64,000 nt of DNA from Thermothelomyces thermophilus ATCC 42464 (lineage: Eukaryota; Ascomycota; Sordariomycetes; Sordariales; Chaetomiaceae): positions 310,001 to 374,000 of the forward strand of contig NC_016476.1 in assembly GCF_000226095.1 (NCBI RefSeq), in the 5' to 3' direction. The position numbers and the translations under genes were made by a program. Shown piece by piece: positions 46,224-58,433 of this stretch. The notes beneath the pieces are model-generated. The model had not been told where the DNA came from. It did no database searches and saw nothing but the letters and a program-made list of their open reading frames with translations. How positions within the stretch are numbered: the first letter of the stretch is position 1; each line of letters starts with the position of its first letter.

Positions 46224-49200
46224 ATAGCCTTCTTTATAAGGTTTATAGGGGGGGTTAACCCCTTCTATAGCCCTCCTAAACCTATTGCTAGACTATCGAC
46301 CTTGCTACTTTTAGGGCTATAGGCTTTGGCTCCTAGCCCTTCGTCCTAGCCCTCTTCTTCTAGAACCTCTAGCTTAGCCTATTATAGGCCTGTTAGATAA
46401 GGGTCCTTATAGGGACCTAGGAGGCTCCCGGGCCTGCCCTAGTCTATAGGAGCGGCTAGTCGAGTTTGGCTTCGAAGTTAGCTAACCTCTTATTAAGATA
46501 GAGGTCGAAGGGCAGCACCTAGGCTTCTGTTTCGAGGCACCGGATAGGGGTAGCCTTATAGGCCCTAGTAACTATTTAAAGGGCCCTATATTAGGCCTTC
46601 GATAGCTCCCTAGTAAGGCCTTCCGGCTTACCCCCTAGCTTGGTAGGCTTATAGAAGTTCGAGGCCCTATAAGCTAGGGCAGTATAGATATACTTAGTAT
46701 AGACCTTATAGGCCTATAGGAGGCTAGGGCCCCAGGTCTTTATAGTAAGCCTAGTTAAGGCGAACTCCTAGGTTTCTAGTTTCTTAGCTACCTTTACGTA
46801 GTAAGGGCCTTACTATAGCCTCTAGTCTAGCTAGACCCCGAGGAATCTAGCCGACTTCGAAGGGGCTATAGTGGTAGTACCCCTTCTAGGCTATAGGAGC
46901 TCTAGCAATCGTGACTACTGTTTCCGGCCCCTATTAAAGTAGATAAGCTCGCACTTTTCCGGGGCAAAAGCTATACCCTAGGTTTTTACCTACTAAAGGC
47001 AAGCCTTCTAGGCCCTCTATAGCTAACCGTTACAGGCCTCCTCGGCCCTCCTAAAGGCTAGGAGGTTAGTATCATTAGCAAAGCCTATCAAACTGACCGT
47101 AGGGCTGGCCTGGCGAATGGCCTAGTAAAGAGAGGCTATATAGAAAATAAATAGTATTGGGGAGAGGGGTGACCCCTATAGGACCCTAGCCCTTACCGCT
47201 ATATCCTCTATTTCCTAGCTATCAGAGTAAAGAATAGCCACTCTATCCTATAGCTACTCCCTAACCTGGACTACTAGCCACTTTAGAAAGCCCTGGCTCT
47301 ATAAAGTGGCTAGTAGCTAGGTATAGTTAATAGTATCGAAAGCCCCTAAGATATCGAGCTATAGGAGGGAGGTAGCTACCTTATACCTCTAAGCCTTCTA
47401 AACCTAAGCCGTAATAAGCCAAATAGCTAGTTCTATAGACCTATATTCCTAATTACCTATCTATTTAGCCGGGAGAAGCCTATAGGCCTCTATAACGGCC
47501 GTTACCTTTCGGGTAACTATGGCCTTTAGTACCTTACTTACTATTAGTAAGAGCGCTATAGGCCTATAGCTACCTAGGGTAAAGTAGGCCTATAGGGGTT
47601 TACTAGGCTTACAGAGGACTACTATCTTAGCCCTTTTAAACTAGGCTAGGAAATAGCCAAGCTATAGGCTCTCTAAGGCTAGTTTAGCTAGTATCCGGTA
47701 GAACGGCTGCCTATAGGCCTTTAGTAGGCCTATAAGGAGGAGGTCCTCCCCTAGGGCCTTCTATAGAGCCGCCCTAGCTAGTACTACCTTGACTTTGCCT
47801 ACTATAACCTCTTAGCCTATTTTGAACTTCGGCTCCTAATGGTCGTTTAGTTCTAGGTTGTCGATATCCGATAGGTCTGCTTCTAGGTTCGGAAAGAACT
47901 TATCGGCTAGGGCCCTAGCCTTTTATTAGTAGGTTGTAAGCCCTCCTTCGAAGGCTAGGAGCTTTAGAGGGTCGACCGGTAGGTAGCTTTATAGCCTTGC
48001 CTACCGCTCTAGTCTCTATAATAGGTCTAGCCGGTTAGTTACCTCCTATAATATAGCTCTCTAACTCTTAGTCTTCGTAGCTATAATAGTCTTAGCCTAG
48101 TTCTATAGGGCCTGCCGAAGTACCTCCTATATATAGGGGTTTAGGGTGCCCCTATAGGCCCTCTCTGCCTCCTTAGCCCTCTTCCGGGCCTCTCGAACCT
48201 CCTTTGTCTACTATCGAGCTCATTTGCTACCTGTGCTAGCCTTCTTTGCCGGGGCCGAGACCGTAGCTATCTCCTTAAGGGCCTCTATAAGCCTACCGAA
48301 GGCCTATAGAAGCTCCTCTAGGCCCTAGAAAACAGGCCTAGCTAGGGCCAACGCCTACCTACTAAGCCGGAGTAGGAGGTAGGCTGCCTCGGCCCGTATA
48401 ACCTCCTTGTCTAGGCTCTTCTAGTCCTACCCTTTATTAGCCGGTACGGGCCTGTTAGTCCCCTAGAGGGAGACGTTTAGGGCCTATAGGTAGAAGTCGG
48501 ATTTCCCCTGCTCTACGATATCCCTATAGGTCGCTTCTAGCCTAGCCAAGGCCTAGAATAGGTCTATCGTAAAAGGCCGGCTACGTTAGTCCCCTTAGGG
48601 GGCCCTAGTAACCTGGCTATATAGTATATCTAGGCTAAGGTCCTACTAGTCTATAAGGCTAAGGAGGTCCTTAGCCCTTAGGCTAAGCCTATCGAATAGG
48701 TCCTAGACTAGGTAGTAGAGGTTAAAGTTACCTATAAGAACTAGGGGGTAGGTTGGCCGAGGTAGGGCTAGTAGGTCTTATAAGAGAACCTATTCGCCCT
48801 TGTTATTATAGACTAACTAGAGTTTAAACCCCCTCTCTCCTAGGGCCGGAAAGGTTACCTTATACTAGTTCTCTTCTACTAAATAGTCTTACTAGCTAAC
48901 TAAAAACCATTTAGCTACTAGAATGGCCGCTTTGCCCTTAGGCTTGTAAACTAGGTAGTATTTTAAAGCCTAGGGGTAGTATATTAACCTTATAGACCGG
49001 TTAACCTACGGTTCCTAGATAGCTAGTAGGTTATATTTAGCCTCCTCTAATAGGACCTCGAGGGCCTGTTTATTACCTTAGGTATTCTATTAAAGGATCT
49101 TAATTTATATCTAAGGTAGCTAGAGTAGAGGACGAGGGTATAGTGGTAGTAAGCTCTATAGCTATTACCCCTTTAACTAGTTATAAGAGGGAAGGGGCTA

Positions 49201-49290
49201 TAGGCTATAGAAAGGAGATATAGGTCTATTAGGCATTGAATAGGGCGCTCCTAGCTACCTATTAGGCTAAGGTTAGCCTCCTATAGGGGC
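46224..49290 (-). pseudogene. LINE B ORF2: endonuclease and reverse transcriptase
   Basis: The minus strand begins with an exonuclease/endonuclease/phosphatase-type domain at about 49115-48640 (LLAIQEPQVN; LIGNFN where LIGDFN is usual, near 48725). A helical linker follows. RT is at about 47730-46960 with LQLDILGAFDTINY, QGSPLSPILF and FAND in place of FADD near 47075. The thumb continues to 46224, where G2 interrupts. This is the architecture of Tad1-like elements. Confidence 0.85.
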
Positions 49291-49299
49291 ATTTAGCCC

Positions 49300-50480
49300 T
49301 GGTTTAGTAATGGTCGTTATTTTCTAGCTAGCTGCTAAACTCGAAGGCTACCTTCTAGTATGGTTACTCTAGTAGTTAGAAGGTCTAGGGTCTATACTAG
49401 TAGGCCTCCCTAGCCCTCTTATAGGCTTTGACTTTCTTTAGGCAACCCCTATACTAGGCTATATAGGGGCCTTTATAGGCTATATACCTATAAGGGAGTT
49501 AGTTAGAGTAGGTAGGGCACTAGGCCTCCCTAGTCTTCCCCCCCTCCCTATAGGCTTTTACGCTATAATGGCTATAATAGGCCGGCCGCTAGTAGTACCG
49601 TTAGGTATAGCCGAAGCCCTAGCACCTATAACACTACCTTGGCTCTAGAGCATCCTAGTAGGGCTCGTAGTCTAGCACCTAGGCATCCTAGACCACGCCT
49701 TCGTTACAGGCCTTCTAGGTCTCTTCAAGGTCCTATAAGCCTAGGAGTACCGTGGCCTACTTCCTCTATAGGCTCTTTAGCAGCCGAAACTTGACCGTTT
49801 CGATTAAGTATAGGCCTATAGCCCCCTTAAAGTCTTGTTTACTAACCCCCTATAGTTCCTCCTTCCGGACTTCTTTAGCTAGAACTATATAGGCCCTATC
49901 GACCTCCCTAGCCTCCTCTCTAAAGGCTATAGCCACCTATTACTTATTAGCTAAATACTAGTCCTTAGTAGTCTTATCCTTAAAGATTACTACTATATCC
50001 CTGCTTAAGAGCTTCCTAGCTATAACGGCTCCCTAGTAGCTAGAGGCCCTATTGACTACTTAGACTATCTTAGCTAGGGTCTAGGCTTTAAGGTCCTCCT
50101 ATAGGCTTATATTCTATATTATAACCTCTTATAAGGCCTGTAACGGCACTGCCTTAGCCGACGGTAGGCCCCTTTAGGGGTCTATTACCCCTTATTATAG
50201 CCCTATAGCTACCTATACCTAGATTAGGTAGGGGGTAGCCCTAAGGGCTTCTTTAAGCCCCTTTTTAACCTCTTTGGCTATAAGTTCCTATAGGTTTAGA
50301 ACTAGGCCTATGATAATAGTTATAAGGCCCTATAAGAGCCTATTAGCAAGATCCTATACCTTGCCTTATTTAGGGCTTAATACGAGGTTAACTAGTTATA
50401 TAACGAGACCCCTTAGCTCCTTAATATCTAGGGTAAGGTAGGCCTATAATAGGCCCCCCTCCGATTAGTCCAAAGCTATA
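49300..50480 (-). pseudogene. LINE B ORF1 (gag-like, zinc knuckles)
   Basis: The minus-strand frame from about 50470 contains KELRGLVIQLVNLVL-like helices, KAVPLQAL and ARKLLSRDIVVIFKDKTTKD. Then come CCHC-type knuckles, decayed, near 49640-49450 (QCYRCQGFGYT and KGPYIAQYRGC with stop codons read as Gln). ORF1 proteins of LINEs bind the element RNA. Confidence 0.75.
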
Positions 50481-50489
50481 GGCCTCCCT

Positions 50490-50770
50490 ACTTAGTAGCT
50501 TGGCAGTAGGCTTTAAATCAACGTTACATTTAGGGGCACTAGGTAATCTATACGGTGAAAATTTTGACAGGCGTACGAGGTGCGGTCGGATTACGGTCGG
50601 GTCCGGTTCCTACGCCTGCGATGCCTATTATATACCTGCAACGGCTCGCGCGTGGTTGAAAGCGGTACCGTTAGATAGCGTTTTTCGAGAGCTTTCTGGC
50701 GATGGTAGTTTCGTGTATTTTGGTAGGGTATTTACGAAGATACAAGAGAAGCTCTATTATATTATTATTC
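50490..50770 (-). other. LINE B 5' leader, free of RIP
   Basis: From about 50525 to 50770 the base composition is normal, with many CG, CA and TG dinucleotides, against a RIP-saturated ORF1 starting within about 30 bp. It ends exactly at the right target copy, so it is the 5' end of the inserted molecule. An open frame of 92 codons on + (50500-50778) has no known motif and is probably chance. Either this 5' part is present once (LINE copies are usually 5'-truncated) and so escaped RIP, or it is foreign sequence joined by template switching. Confidence 0.6.
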
Positions 50771-50784
50771 TTACCTAAGAAATA
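50771..50784. repeat. LINE B target-site duplication, right copy
   Basis: ttacctaagaaata, identical to 33604-33617. Confidence 0.92.
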
Positions 50785-51266
50785 GGCTACCTTGCCCTTA
50801 CTACCTAGGGCTCTTACTATAAGTGTGCCTAGTTTGGTGATAAACTTATACTTAGCTATTTACTAAGTAATATGACCCTTATTAATAGGCTCTAGGCAAG
50901 GTAGTAGCAAATGCTATTAGATTATAAGATTGTATAATACCTATACTATATTAATAAATAATTAGGTAGATTAAAATGTAACTAAATGTACTATACTAGT
51001 ATTAAACTCAGGCTATAGGTTAGTAGCTATAATTATATACCTGCGAGCGGTTATAAACTTGCTATATACTAGCTATTGCTCTTATAAATATATTAGTATT
51101 TACGCTAAATCGTAAGTAAAAACAAATAGGTTCCTATAAAAGTAATCTTCTTACCGCTATTATTAATAAGGCCTATATTAGACTAGTAGTATTTCTCAAC
51201 CACCTTAAAAGTAATAGTTATATTATTTATAAATATAGTAATATAGCGGCAATAGCGCTTACTAAG
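50785..51266 (+). pseudogene. G7 3' extension, middle part
   Basis: It lies between the LINE B and G3 insertions. Readings such as KQIGSYKSNLLTAIINKAYI and RLVVFLNHLKSNSYI stay open on + near 51120-51260. The product is not recognised; see 58898. Confidence 0.35.
51262..51266. repeat. G3 target-site duplication, left copy
   Basis: ctaag at 51262-51266 and 58893-58897. Confidence 0.92.
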
Positions 51267-51725
51267 TGTCATAAGCCAACTATATACCGCAACCTAGCAG
51301 GGCACAGGAGGCTAAATGAGCCACCAATCAAGAAGGGCACGAAGCGAGGCTAACATAGGATCTCTAGGGAGCGTAGGCTACTACAGGCGAACGATTACCA
51401 AAAGGGAAAGATAATAGAGGATAGCTAGCTACTAAAGGCGATCTAAGGATAGGATAGAAGGGGACTATAAGCAATCGGCAGAAGTATATATATATATAAA
51501 TAGCTACTTATTATAATGGACTCTAGGAATTCACTAGTAATAGCAACCACAACCTATAATTACAAGTACTTATACTAAGCATCACTAACCATTGTAGGAG
51601 ACAACTCTAGTATTATTATAAACCCTTTAGCTTTACCAAATCCCTTAGACGACTTATACGTTTGTCCCGCTTAATTTACCTTCATATAAACCCTTTTAGA
51701 AGAAGTCTAAGCTAGGTTTGTTATA
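51267..51725 (+). repeat. G3 5' LTR
   Basis: 459 bp, TGTCATAAGCC to GTTTGTTATA. The TATA-rich stretch 51486-51500 precedes the primer-like segment agtaatagcaac at 51536-51547 by about 40 bases. Confidence 0.95.
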
Positions 51726-51726
51726 C

Positions 51727-51738
51727 GTTACTATTACT
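51727..51738 (+). promoter_or_regulatory. G3 primer-binding site (self-priming type)
   Basis: gttactattact starts one base after the 5' LTR. It complements agtgatagcaac of the 3' LTR (58703-58714) apart from two C-to-T changes. Confidence 0.65.
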
Positions 51739-51791
51739 CCCTTTGTTCTATTATAGTTTAGGACAAAGGTGATTTCGACCTTGATATTGAC

Positions 51792-54140
51792 ATGGCTACT
51801 AACGTTATAGCCGAATAGCTGCTTGCCTAGCTTAGTTAACTCTAGTAGCAGATCTAGGAGTTAGACTAGAGAGATAAGGTTACTTAAGCTCGGATCAAGG
51901 AACTCGAGAACGGCGAAAAGCACTTGTAGAAGCTAGTTAACAAGGCCTACACCAAAATCAAGGCACTCGAAGGCGCTAAAGCGAGCCGTATTAGGATCGA
52001 ACTACCTAGCAAATATAGAGGAACCAAGGAGGATCTTGTAAGATTCCTAACGAACCTCTGATCTTACTTTCGGCTTAATGACGATAAGTTTCCAGACGAT
52101 AAAGCCAAAGTCCTCTATATAGCTATAAGACTAGAGGGCAAGGCACTTAAATGGTTCGAGCCTATATAGAACGACTATCTCATTGAGGAAGACGAAGACG
52201 ACCGAGATGCGTTTATGTAGGCAGTCTTTTGATCTTATGACCGTTTTGAAGAAGAGCTTTAGAAGGTTTTTAGCGATAAGGACAAGAAGATTTATACGTA
52301 AGAAAGACTTGCTAGTCTTTGATAGACTAAGTTAGTAGCCTCTTATACTATATAGTTTAGATAGGACATGCTTAAGTCTTAGCTTAATAACAAGGTATTA
52401 ATATAACTATTCTATAATGGCTTAAAGGAAAAGGTTAAAGACAAGCTATATAAGTATAACTGGCCTAAGACCTTAGATAAATATATTATATAGGCTATTA
52501 GAATCGATGATCGACTCTATATACAAGAGTAGTAAAAACAAGGTCAAATAAATAGAACTATAGTTAAGGCTAATGACAAGAAAAAACGAATATATATTAG
52601 CACCTTATATAGGATGTATCCTAGAGCTATAGATATGGACGTAGCATAGAAGCAGGACTAAAAGAAGACGACCAAAGACAAGTCTAATATTACCTACTAT
52701 AACTATAGAAAGAAAGGGCATTATAAGCAAGAATGTCAAAGCCTAAAGAAAGATTAGAAACTAGTCCCTAGAAAGGAAATTATAGCTATTAACGAAAACA
52801 CCAAGGATATTATCGAAGTAGCGGCTATAAACTATAAAGACAGGGATAGCGATATAGACAGTCTTAGATATAATAGTAACGGTAAAGACGAACAAGCACT
52901 ATACTCCAAACTGGTTATAGTAGACCTAGAGATAAGTCTTGCCAAATAGGACATAGTAAGGGAGTATACACCACTAATTTCGATTCTCCTAGCCCTAAGG
53001 TAATAGGGTTTCACAGTCACCTAGAGGTAGGATAGATCATAGATAACTAACACCCAAGGAATTAAAAGACCTGGACCTAATGCTCTATTCCTCTAGGAAC
53101 GAATCGAATGATATTATAACGAAGTTTTCTAGCTTAATACGGAACTACACAAATAGGATAGACGCTTGATTCGACTTACCTAGTAGAGCGATAAGATAAG
53201 GGACAAGATAAGGGAACTCCGACGTATTATAGAAACCATTAAAGGGGAATAGCTTATAATATACGATAGGCCCAATAGCTATACCAAGTATTTTGACGAT
53301 TAGTAACTTAGCTACAATATACGGAACCTAGAGTACCAGTTCATATATATAAACCATAGAAAAGACGAACGTACATAGGAAAACTACTAGAAGAAACACT
53401 CCTATCTTAGCATTAGAGTACCTACGGTCTATATATAGTAGGAAGGATTTGGAAAAGAATTCTAATACCTTCTAGGCAACGCTATACGACTACACCTATA
53501 ACACAAGGCATATATACAAGTGCCCTAGTTCTAGTATATGTTATACAAATGCCGATACCACTTTTACGACAAATTCGAAAACAATTACTAGCCGACCCGA
53601 CAAGGAAATGAGAACAGAAGCCTCCGCCCTATAGAATAGGTCTATAATGCAGGAAACAGAGCAGCCGAATTGCTCTAGAAGATCGAAGCCCGCGATCTAG
53701 AAGGCATTACGGTAGTACCAAAACAAGCCTAGCCTAGGTACTACAGAATAGGATAAGACATATAAGACTCGTGCCAAAGTAACGACTGCCTCTACCATAT
53801 AGACGAAAAGAAATTACGGATCTAGGAGCTTTAGATAAAGCTATAGCACGTACAACAAAAAACAGAACGGACCTAATAGTAGGAAGCTATAAGTACTTAA
53901 TGGCTTATAGAAATAAGTACGATCGACAAAGCCACTATTAGCCAAACAACTAAAGAGGTTAGCACTAACCTAGGAAACCGGTCAGGGCCCTTCGAGGGTC
54001 CTAAAAACTATTAACGCCTATATAGTAGCAAGTGGTAGCGTAGTATAGGAGGAACTGGCGTAAGAGACCACTATATCGAGACCTCCTAGCAGAAACATAG
54101 GAAATCGCTACAATCTTTAGACGATAGCAATAAGACAAGC
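51792..54140 (+). pseudogene. G3 gag
   Basis: ATG 51792 (MATNVIAE). A helical leader with heptads (RIKELENGEKHL) is followed by the capsid region: TKEDLVRFLTNL, FRLNDDKFPDDKAKVLYIAI, KWFEPI and YKYNWPKTLDKYI. The zinc knuckle is near 52695-52740 (YYNYRKKGHYKQEC, first two Cys now Tyr). The same frame continues through a long tail (PRYYRIGQDI near 53733) to the protease region. It packages element RNA in virus-like particles. Stops are TAG/TAA. Confidence 0.82.
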
Positions 54141-54149
54141 GATTATAGA

Positions 54150-57100
54150 TAATAGCATAATAGAGATAGCACGAAATACTCGTACTATTAGATAGTAGAG
54201 CAGAGATAAACCTAATTTTACTAATGCTTGTAAATTAGCTACAGATACCCTAGAGAATAAAGCAGAAGTATAGCATAGTCAAAGGGCCATTTCCAATGTA
54301 ATAAGTATATAGGGAGACCGAACCGATTAATATCACTATAGTAGGGAAGACTATAGCAGTTATATTTAGCATTATAGATATAGGTAACGATAAAGACATA
54401 ATATTAGGGTTACTATAGTATGAAGATTACGACCTAGATATTAGCTAGAAGAATGGTAGCTACCTATAACCCCAAATGGAGTTATATTTGACCAGCAAGA
54501 TAGGGAGCGCGCAAGGATCGCGAGCAGACGATACTCAAGGAAAGGCATATCCTACGGATCCACCACAAGAGATAGATAGTAGCAGGTAGACTACTATAGA
54601 CTCTAGAAGAAGTAGTATAATAATACTAACGTTACGACAGGAGGAACGAGCTAAACTACTAATAGCTATTCTCTCTATTAACAAATATAGAGCACTATAA
54701 CTAGAGTAGTAGGTTAAGATAGGAGAAATTGCTAGCATTACTATAGACGGAACTAAGTTTGTATATTATTAGAAAGCTAAGAGACGAGATAAGACTAGGG
54801 AAGTACTAAAGGAATATAAAGGATACCTAGCATTCGAACCAAAGTATCTAGAAGGACTACTAGAGCACGGCCTATAGGATTACAAGATCAAGCTCAAGGA
54901 AGGAGCATAACTAAAGTTTTTCAAGATTTACTATACAAGCTAGATATAGAACAAAGAACTTAAGCGATACTTAGAGGAGAATCTTCGAAGAGGATATATC
55001 TACCTGTTAACATCGCTAGCAGGCTACCTAATCCTATTTATACCTAAGAAAGACAGAAAGCTACGGTTATATGTCGACTATCGGTAACTTAACGAACAGA
55101 CTATAAAAAACTGATACCCGTTACCGCTAATCTCATGGCTCTAAGATCAGTTAGCAGGAGCCTAATATTTCATATGTCTTGACTTGCCATCAGCCTATAA
55201 CTATATACAGATCAAAGAAGGCAACAAGTAGAAAACGGCCTTTAGGATACCCTATAGCCACTACAAGTACCTCGTCATACCATTTAGACTGACGAACGCG
55301 CTAGCAACGTTCTAAGCCTTAATTAATCAAGCTATCCGACCCTTTCTTGACAAATTTACAGTATATTATCTTGACGACATACTTATCTTCTCCAAAACGA
55401 TAGACAAACACCAGAAGTATATAGAAGTAGTATTAGACATATTACATATATATAAGCTATTAGTTAACAAGGAAAAGAGCAAATTCTACGTTAGGAAAAC
55501 GGTGTTTTTAGGATATAAAATATCCCCAGGACAAATCTAGATAGAACCCTCAAAGGTTAAAGCTATCAAGGATTAGCTACGACTGACGTCAGTCATAGAA
55601 GTACGAAGTTTCATCAGGTTTACAAATTTCTACCAGATATTTATCAGGAACTTTAGAGCAATCGTATAACCTTTATACGAACTTACTAAGAAGAACGCTA
55701 AATTCCAATAGAAAGAGCAATATAAGTAAGCATTTATATAGATCTACGACGCCATTACTAAAGATCTAGTACTAGTGCTACCAGACCCCAAGAAGCCATT
55801 TAAGGTAGAAACAGACGCTTCAGACCACACCATTAGAGGATAATTAGGATAACAAGACAAACAAAGAAAGCTACATCCTATAGCCTTCTTTTTAAAGAAG
55901 CTCGATAGACCACGTCTTAATTATCTAATCTATAACAAGGAACTACTTGCGATTGTTAAAGCTTTTAAGGAATGGCAATTATACCTTAGCGATATAATCG
56001 AACTAGTACAAGTATATATAGATTACAAGAATTTATAATACTTTATAACGACAAAGGAGCTTAACAGACGACAAATATAATAGGCAGAATTCCTTATAGA
56101 ATTCAATTTTAAGATCTGCTATAAGAAGGGCAAAGAGAACGTATAAATAGACGCCTTAAGCCGACGAACGGATCATATAGGAGGACAAACAGAAACAACA
56201 CCACTATTATTTAAGGAATAAATAGACGGAACGCTATATTACAAAACGCAGATACCTGTAGAAGATGATCCACTCGACTTGTTCCTAGAATATTATATAA
56301 TCTTTCGAGAAGAAAGGATTAACGAGGCATAGTATTAAGTAACACCTAGACTAGTAGTACCTGATAGAGTAGAAGAAAAAGATAGGAAACTCTAGTACCG
56401 AGGCAAAGCATATATCTACGATAGGGATCAATAGCTGCGAATGATTCGAGAACTCTATAAATCGAACCTCGGAGGATACAAAGGAGTTACAAAGACTGTC
56501 GTACAAGTCAAGAAACACTATGACTTTCCATAGTTAACGATACAAGTTAAGGAAGTCGTATAGAGCTATGACATCTACAATCGAAGCAAAACGGCACGAC
56601 ACAAGCCATATAGGCTACTTTAGCCACTGCTAATAGCTGATAAACTATAGAGTTTAGTTATAATAGACTTTATTACAAAACTACCAGAATCTAAGGACAC
56701 GGCCACAGGGGTAATCTATAATAGTATTCTTATTATAGTAGATCGCCTGACTAAATAGGTATACTTCTTTCCCTACAAAGAGTCCTAGATAGCTAAACAA
56801 CTGGCAAACGTGATCTATTGGCAAGTCACATTAGTACATGCTTAGCCACAGGAATAGATTACCAACAGAGATACCAAGTTTGCATCGAAGTTCTAGCAAG
56901 CATTAATATAACAATTAGACGTCAATAGCAAGCTATCAATAGCATATTACCTACAGACTGACAGACAAATAGAGCGACTAAACCAAGTTATCAAGTAGTA
57001 CCTCCATTCTTACATTAACTACTAGCAAGACGACTAGGTTATACTATTACCAATAGTATAACTCGCTTATAATATAACGCCAACGGAAATGACCAAAGTC

Positions 57101-57690
57101 ATACCATTCTTTACGAACTACAGATATAAAGCAGACCTTAGGTAAGGACTAGAGGTTATAGTGCCGAGAGCAGCAGTCAAAGTAAAACAAATATATGTAC
57201 TATATAAGAAGCTTAAAAAAGAACTCAAGTTTGTCAGAACCAGAATAAAGAACTACTACGACAAACACAAGCTCGAGGGACCTTACCTAGAGAGGGGAGA
57301 CAAAGTCTACCTAATCGTACAAAACCTATAAACCAAACGACCAAGCACGAAGCTAGACTTTAAAAAGGTTAGACCCTTCGTTATTAAAGAACGAATCTTA
57401 ACATCTAACTACCGACTATCGTTACTATCATCTATACGACTATAGATAGATATTTTTCATATTTCACTTCTCAAACCAGTACCAAAGAACGCCAAGGTTG
57501 CTACACACATCAAAGCAAAGGATAAAGAGGAAGAATAGGATATTAAAGAAATCCTAGATTTATATATTATTAATAGAGAACTATAGTACCTAGTTAAATA
57601 GCTTAATTTTAGACTAGAAGATAACTTATAGGAACTAGTTAAGAACCTAAGTTACCCTAAGAAACTAGAGCAGTTCTATTAGTAAAATCC
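54150..57690 (+). pseudogene. G3 pol: protease, RT, RNase H, integrase, chromodomain
   Basis: One frame, -1 relative to gag, runs through all domains. The protease is at 54191 (LLDSRAEINLI, Gly of DSG now Arg). RT is at about 55040-55680 with LRLYVDYR and YYLDDILIF (55362) intact. RNase H is at about 55790-56160 (ETDASDHTIRG, YNKELLAIVKAF). The integrase core is at about 56640-57060 with IDFITKLP (56666), NRDTKFAS and QIERLNQ as the D, D, E positions. The basic module is at 57290-57400 (LERGDKVYLIVQNL, KKVRPFVIKERI). The chromodomain lies at about 57521-57640 (DIKEILDLYII, LQYLV). The phase change suggests -1 frameshifting between gag and pol. Confidence 0.88.
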
Positions 57691-57699
57691 TAACTAGCT

Positions 57700-58346
57700 A
57701 TAAGAACCGGCTCTAAAGCCCATTCCCTAATAGAAAAAGAGGGGAACCTGCTAGAATTAGGACTAGGATCTAACCTAACCGACTCCTAATCGAGTACGTC
57801 AAAAGCACCTAACGCCTAAGCCTAACCTATAAGGGTCTATATCTCTGATACCAGCAGAGGAGTATCTAGTTCTTCCTCCTCCTCTAGACAAGCTACGCTA
57901 TGACGAAAAACCTTGGTACCACGATCGTGCAAGGATTGCTACAAACGACGTAATCGACTTAAACGGCTTAGTGTCTAAGTAAGAAGCGCCTTAGTCTTAG
58001 CAATCTCTTTCGAAACCTTCTCCTACTCTGACAAATTCGAAAGGACTAAGATAGTTAGTAACCTAGGACTATAAAGGGAAATAACAAGGAACCTATAAGC
58101 ATCTATAACGTTTAGGCTACTATACTTCTTACCTATATAAATATAGTTCTAATACTTGTTTAAACCCTCTATTATTATATAACACTTTTATAGCTTTATA
58201 TTCTAATAATGCTTGTAAGGTATAGCAACCTTATAACCCTCTTGCTTAATCTTGATTACAATAGCGTATCGTTCGCGCTTAAGATCACGACGGTTCCTAG
58301 AAATACGATTAGCCATAGCAGAAGGAAGCTAGCAAAAGAAGGACAT
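57700..58346 (-). pseudogene. G3 antisense ORF (cysteine cluster plus basic segment)
   Basis: It starts at ATG 58346-58344 (MSFFC) with a second ATG ten codons in (MANRISRNRRDLKRERYA). Then KIKQEGYKVAIPYKH leads to a segment with residual Cys and many Tyr in place of Cys (KCYIIIEGLNKY, IYIGKKYSS). A Leu/Arg helix (LSRLSRLRRL) and CLEEEEELDTPL follow. About 210 codons, stops only TAG/TAA. It is homologous to G1 3030-3665; the G4 version has the same order of parts but diverged sequence. Confidence 0.6.
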
Positions 58347-58418
58347 TATCTATAGGAAAGAAAAGGGGGTATTAATAGTATTTAAAATAAGTTATAAAGC
58401 TTTCAGGTCGAAAGCCCT

Positions 58419-58433
58419 AAAGAGGGGGCATCG
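58419..58433 (+). other. G3 polypurine tract
   Basis: aaagagggggcatcg directly before the 3' LTR. Confidence 0.7.

Larger units (their letters stand above)
33618..50770 (-). mobile_element. Tad1-like LINE B, near full length, split by G2
   Basis: Pieces 46224-50770 and 33618-34289 join to 5.2 kb: 5' leader, ORF1 with zinc knuckles, ORF2 with endonuclease, reverse transcriptase and a C-terminal Cys/His region. The 3' end carries a (TAA)n tail. A 14-bp exact target duplication proves both ends. The 5' end reaches the right target copy, so this copy is not visibly truncated. Confidence 0.92.

Noticed and set aside
50500-50778. 92-codon plus-strand ORF starting MAVGFKSTLHLG as a host gene
   Set aside because: It lies exactly in the RIP-free 5' leader of LINE B and runs through the LINE/target junction. 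No recognisable motif, and a chance open frame of this size in normal-composition DNA is not surprising.
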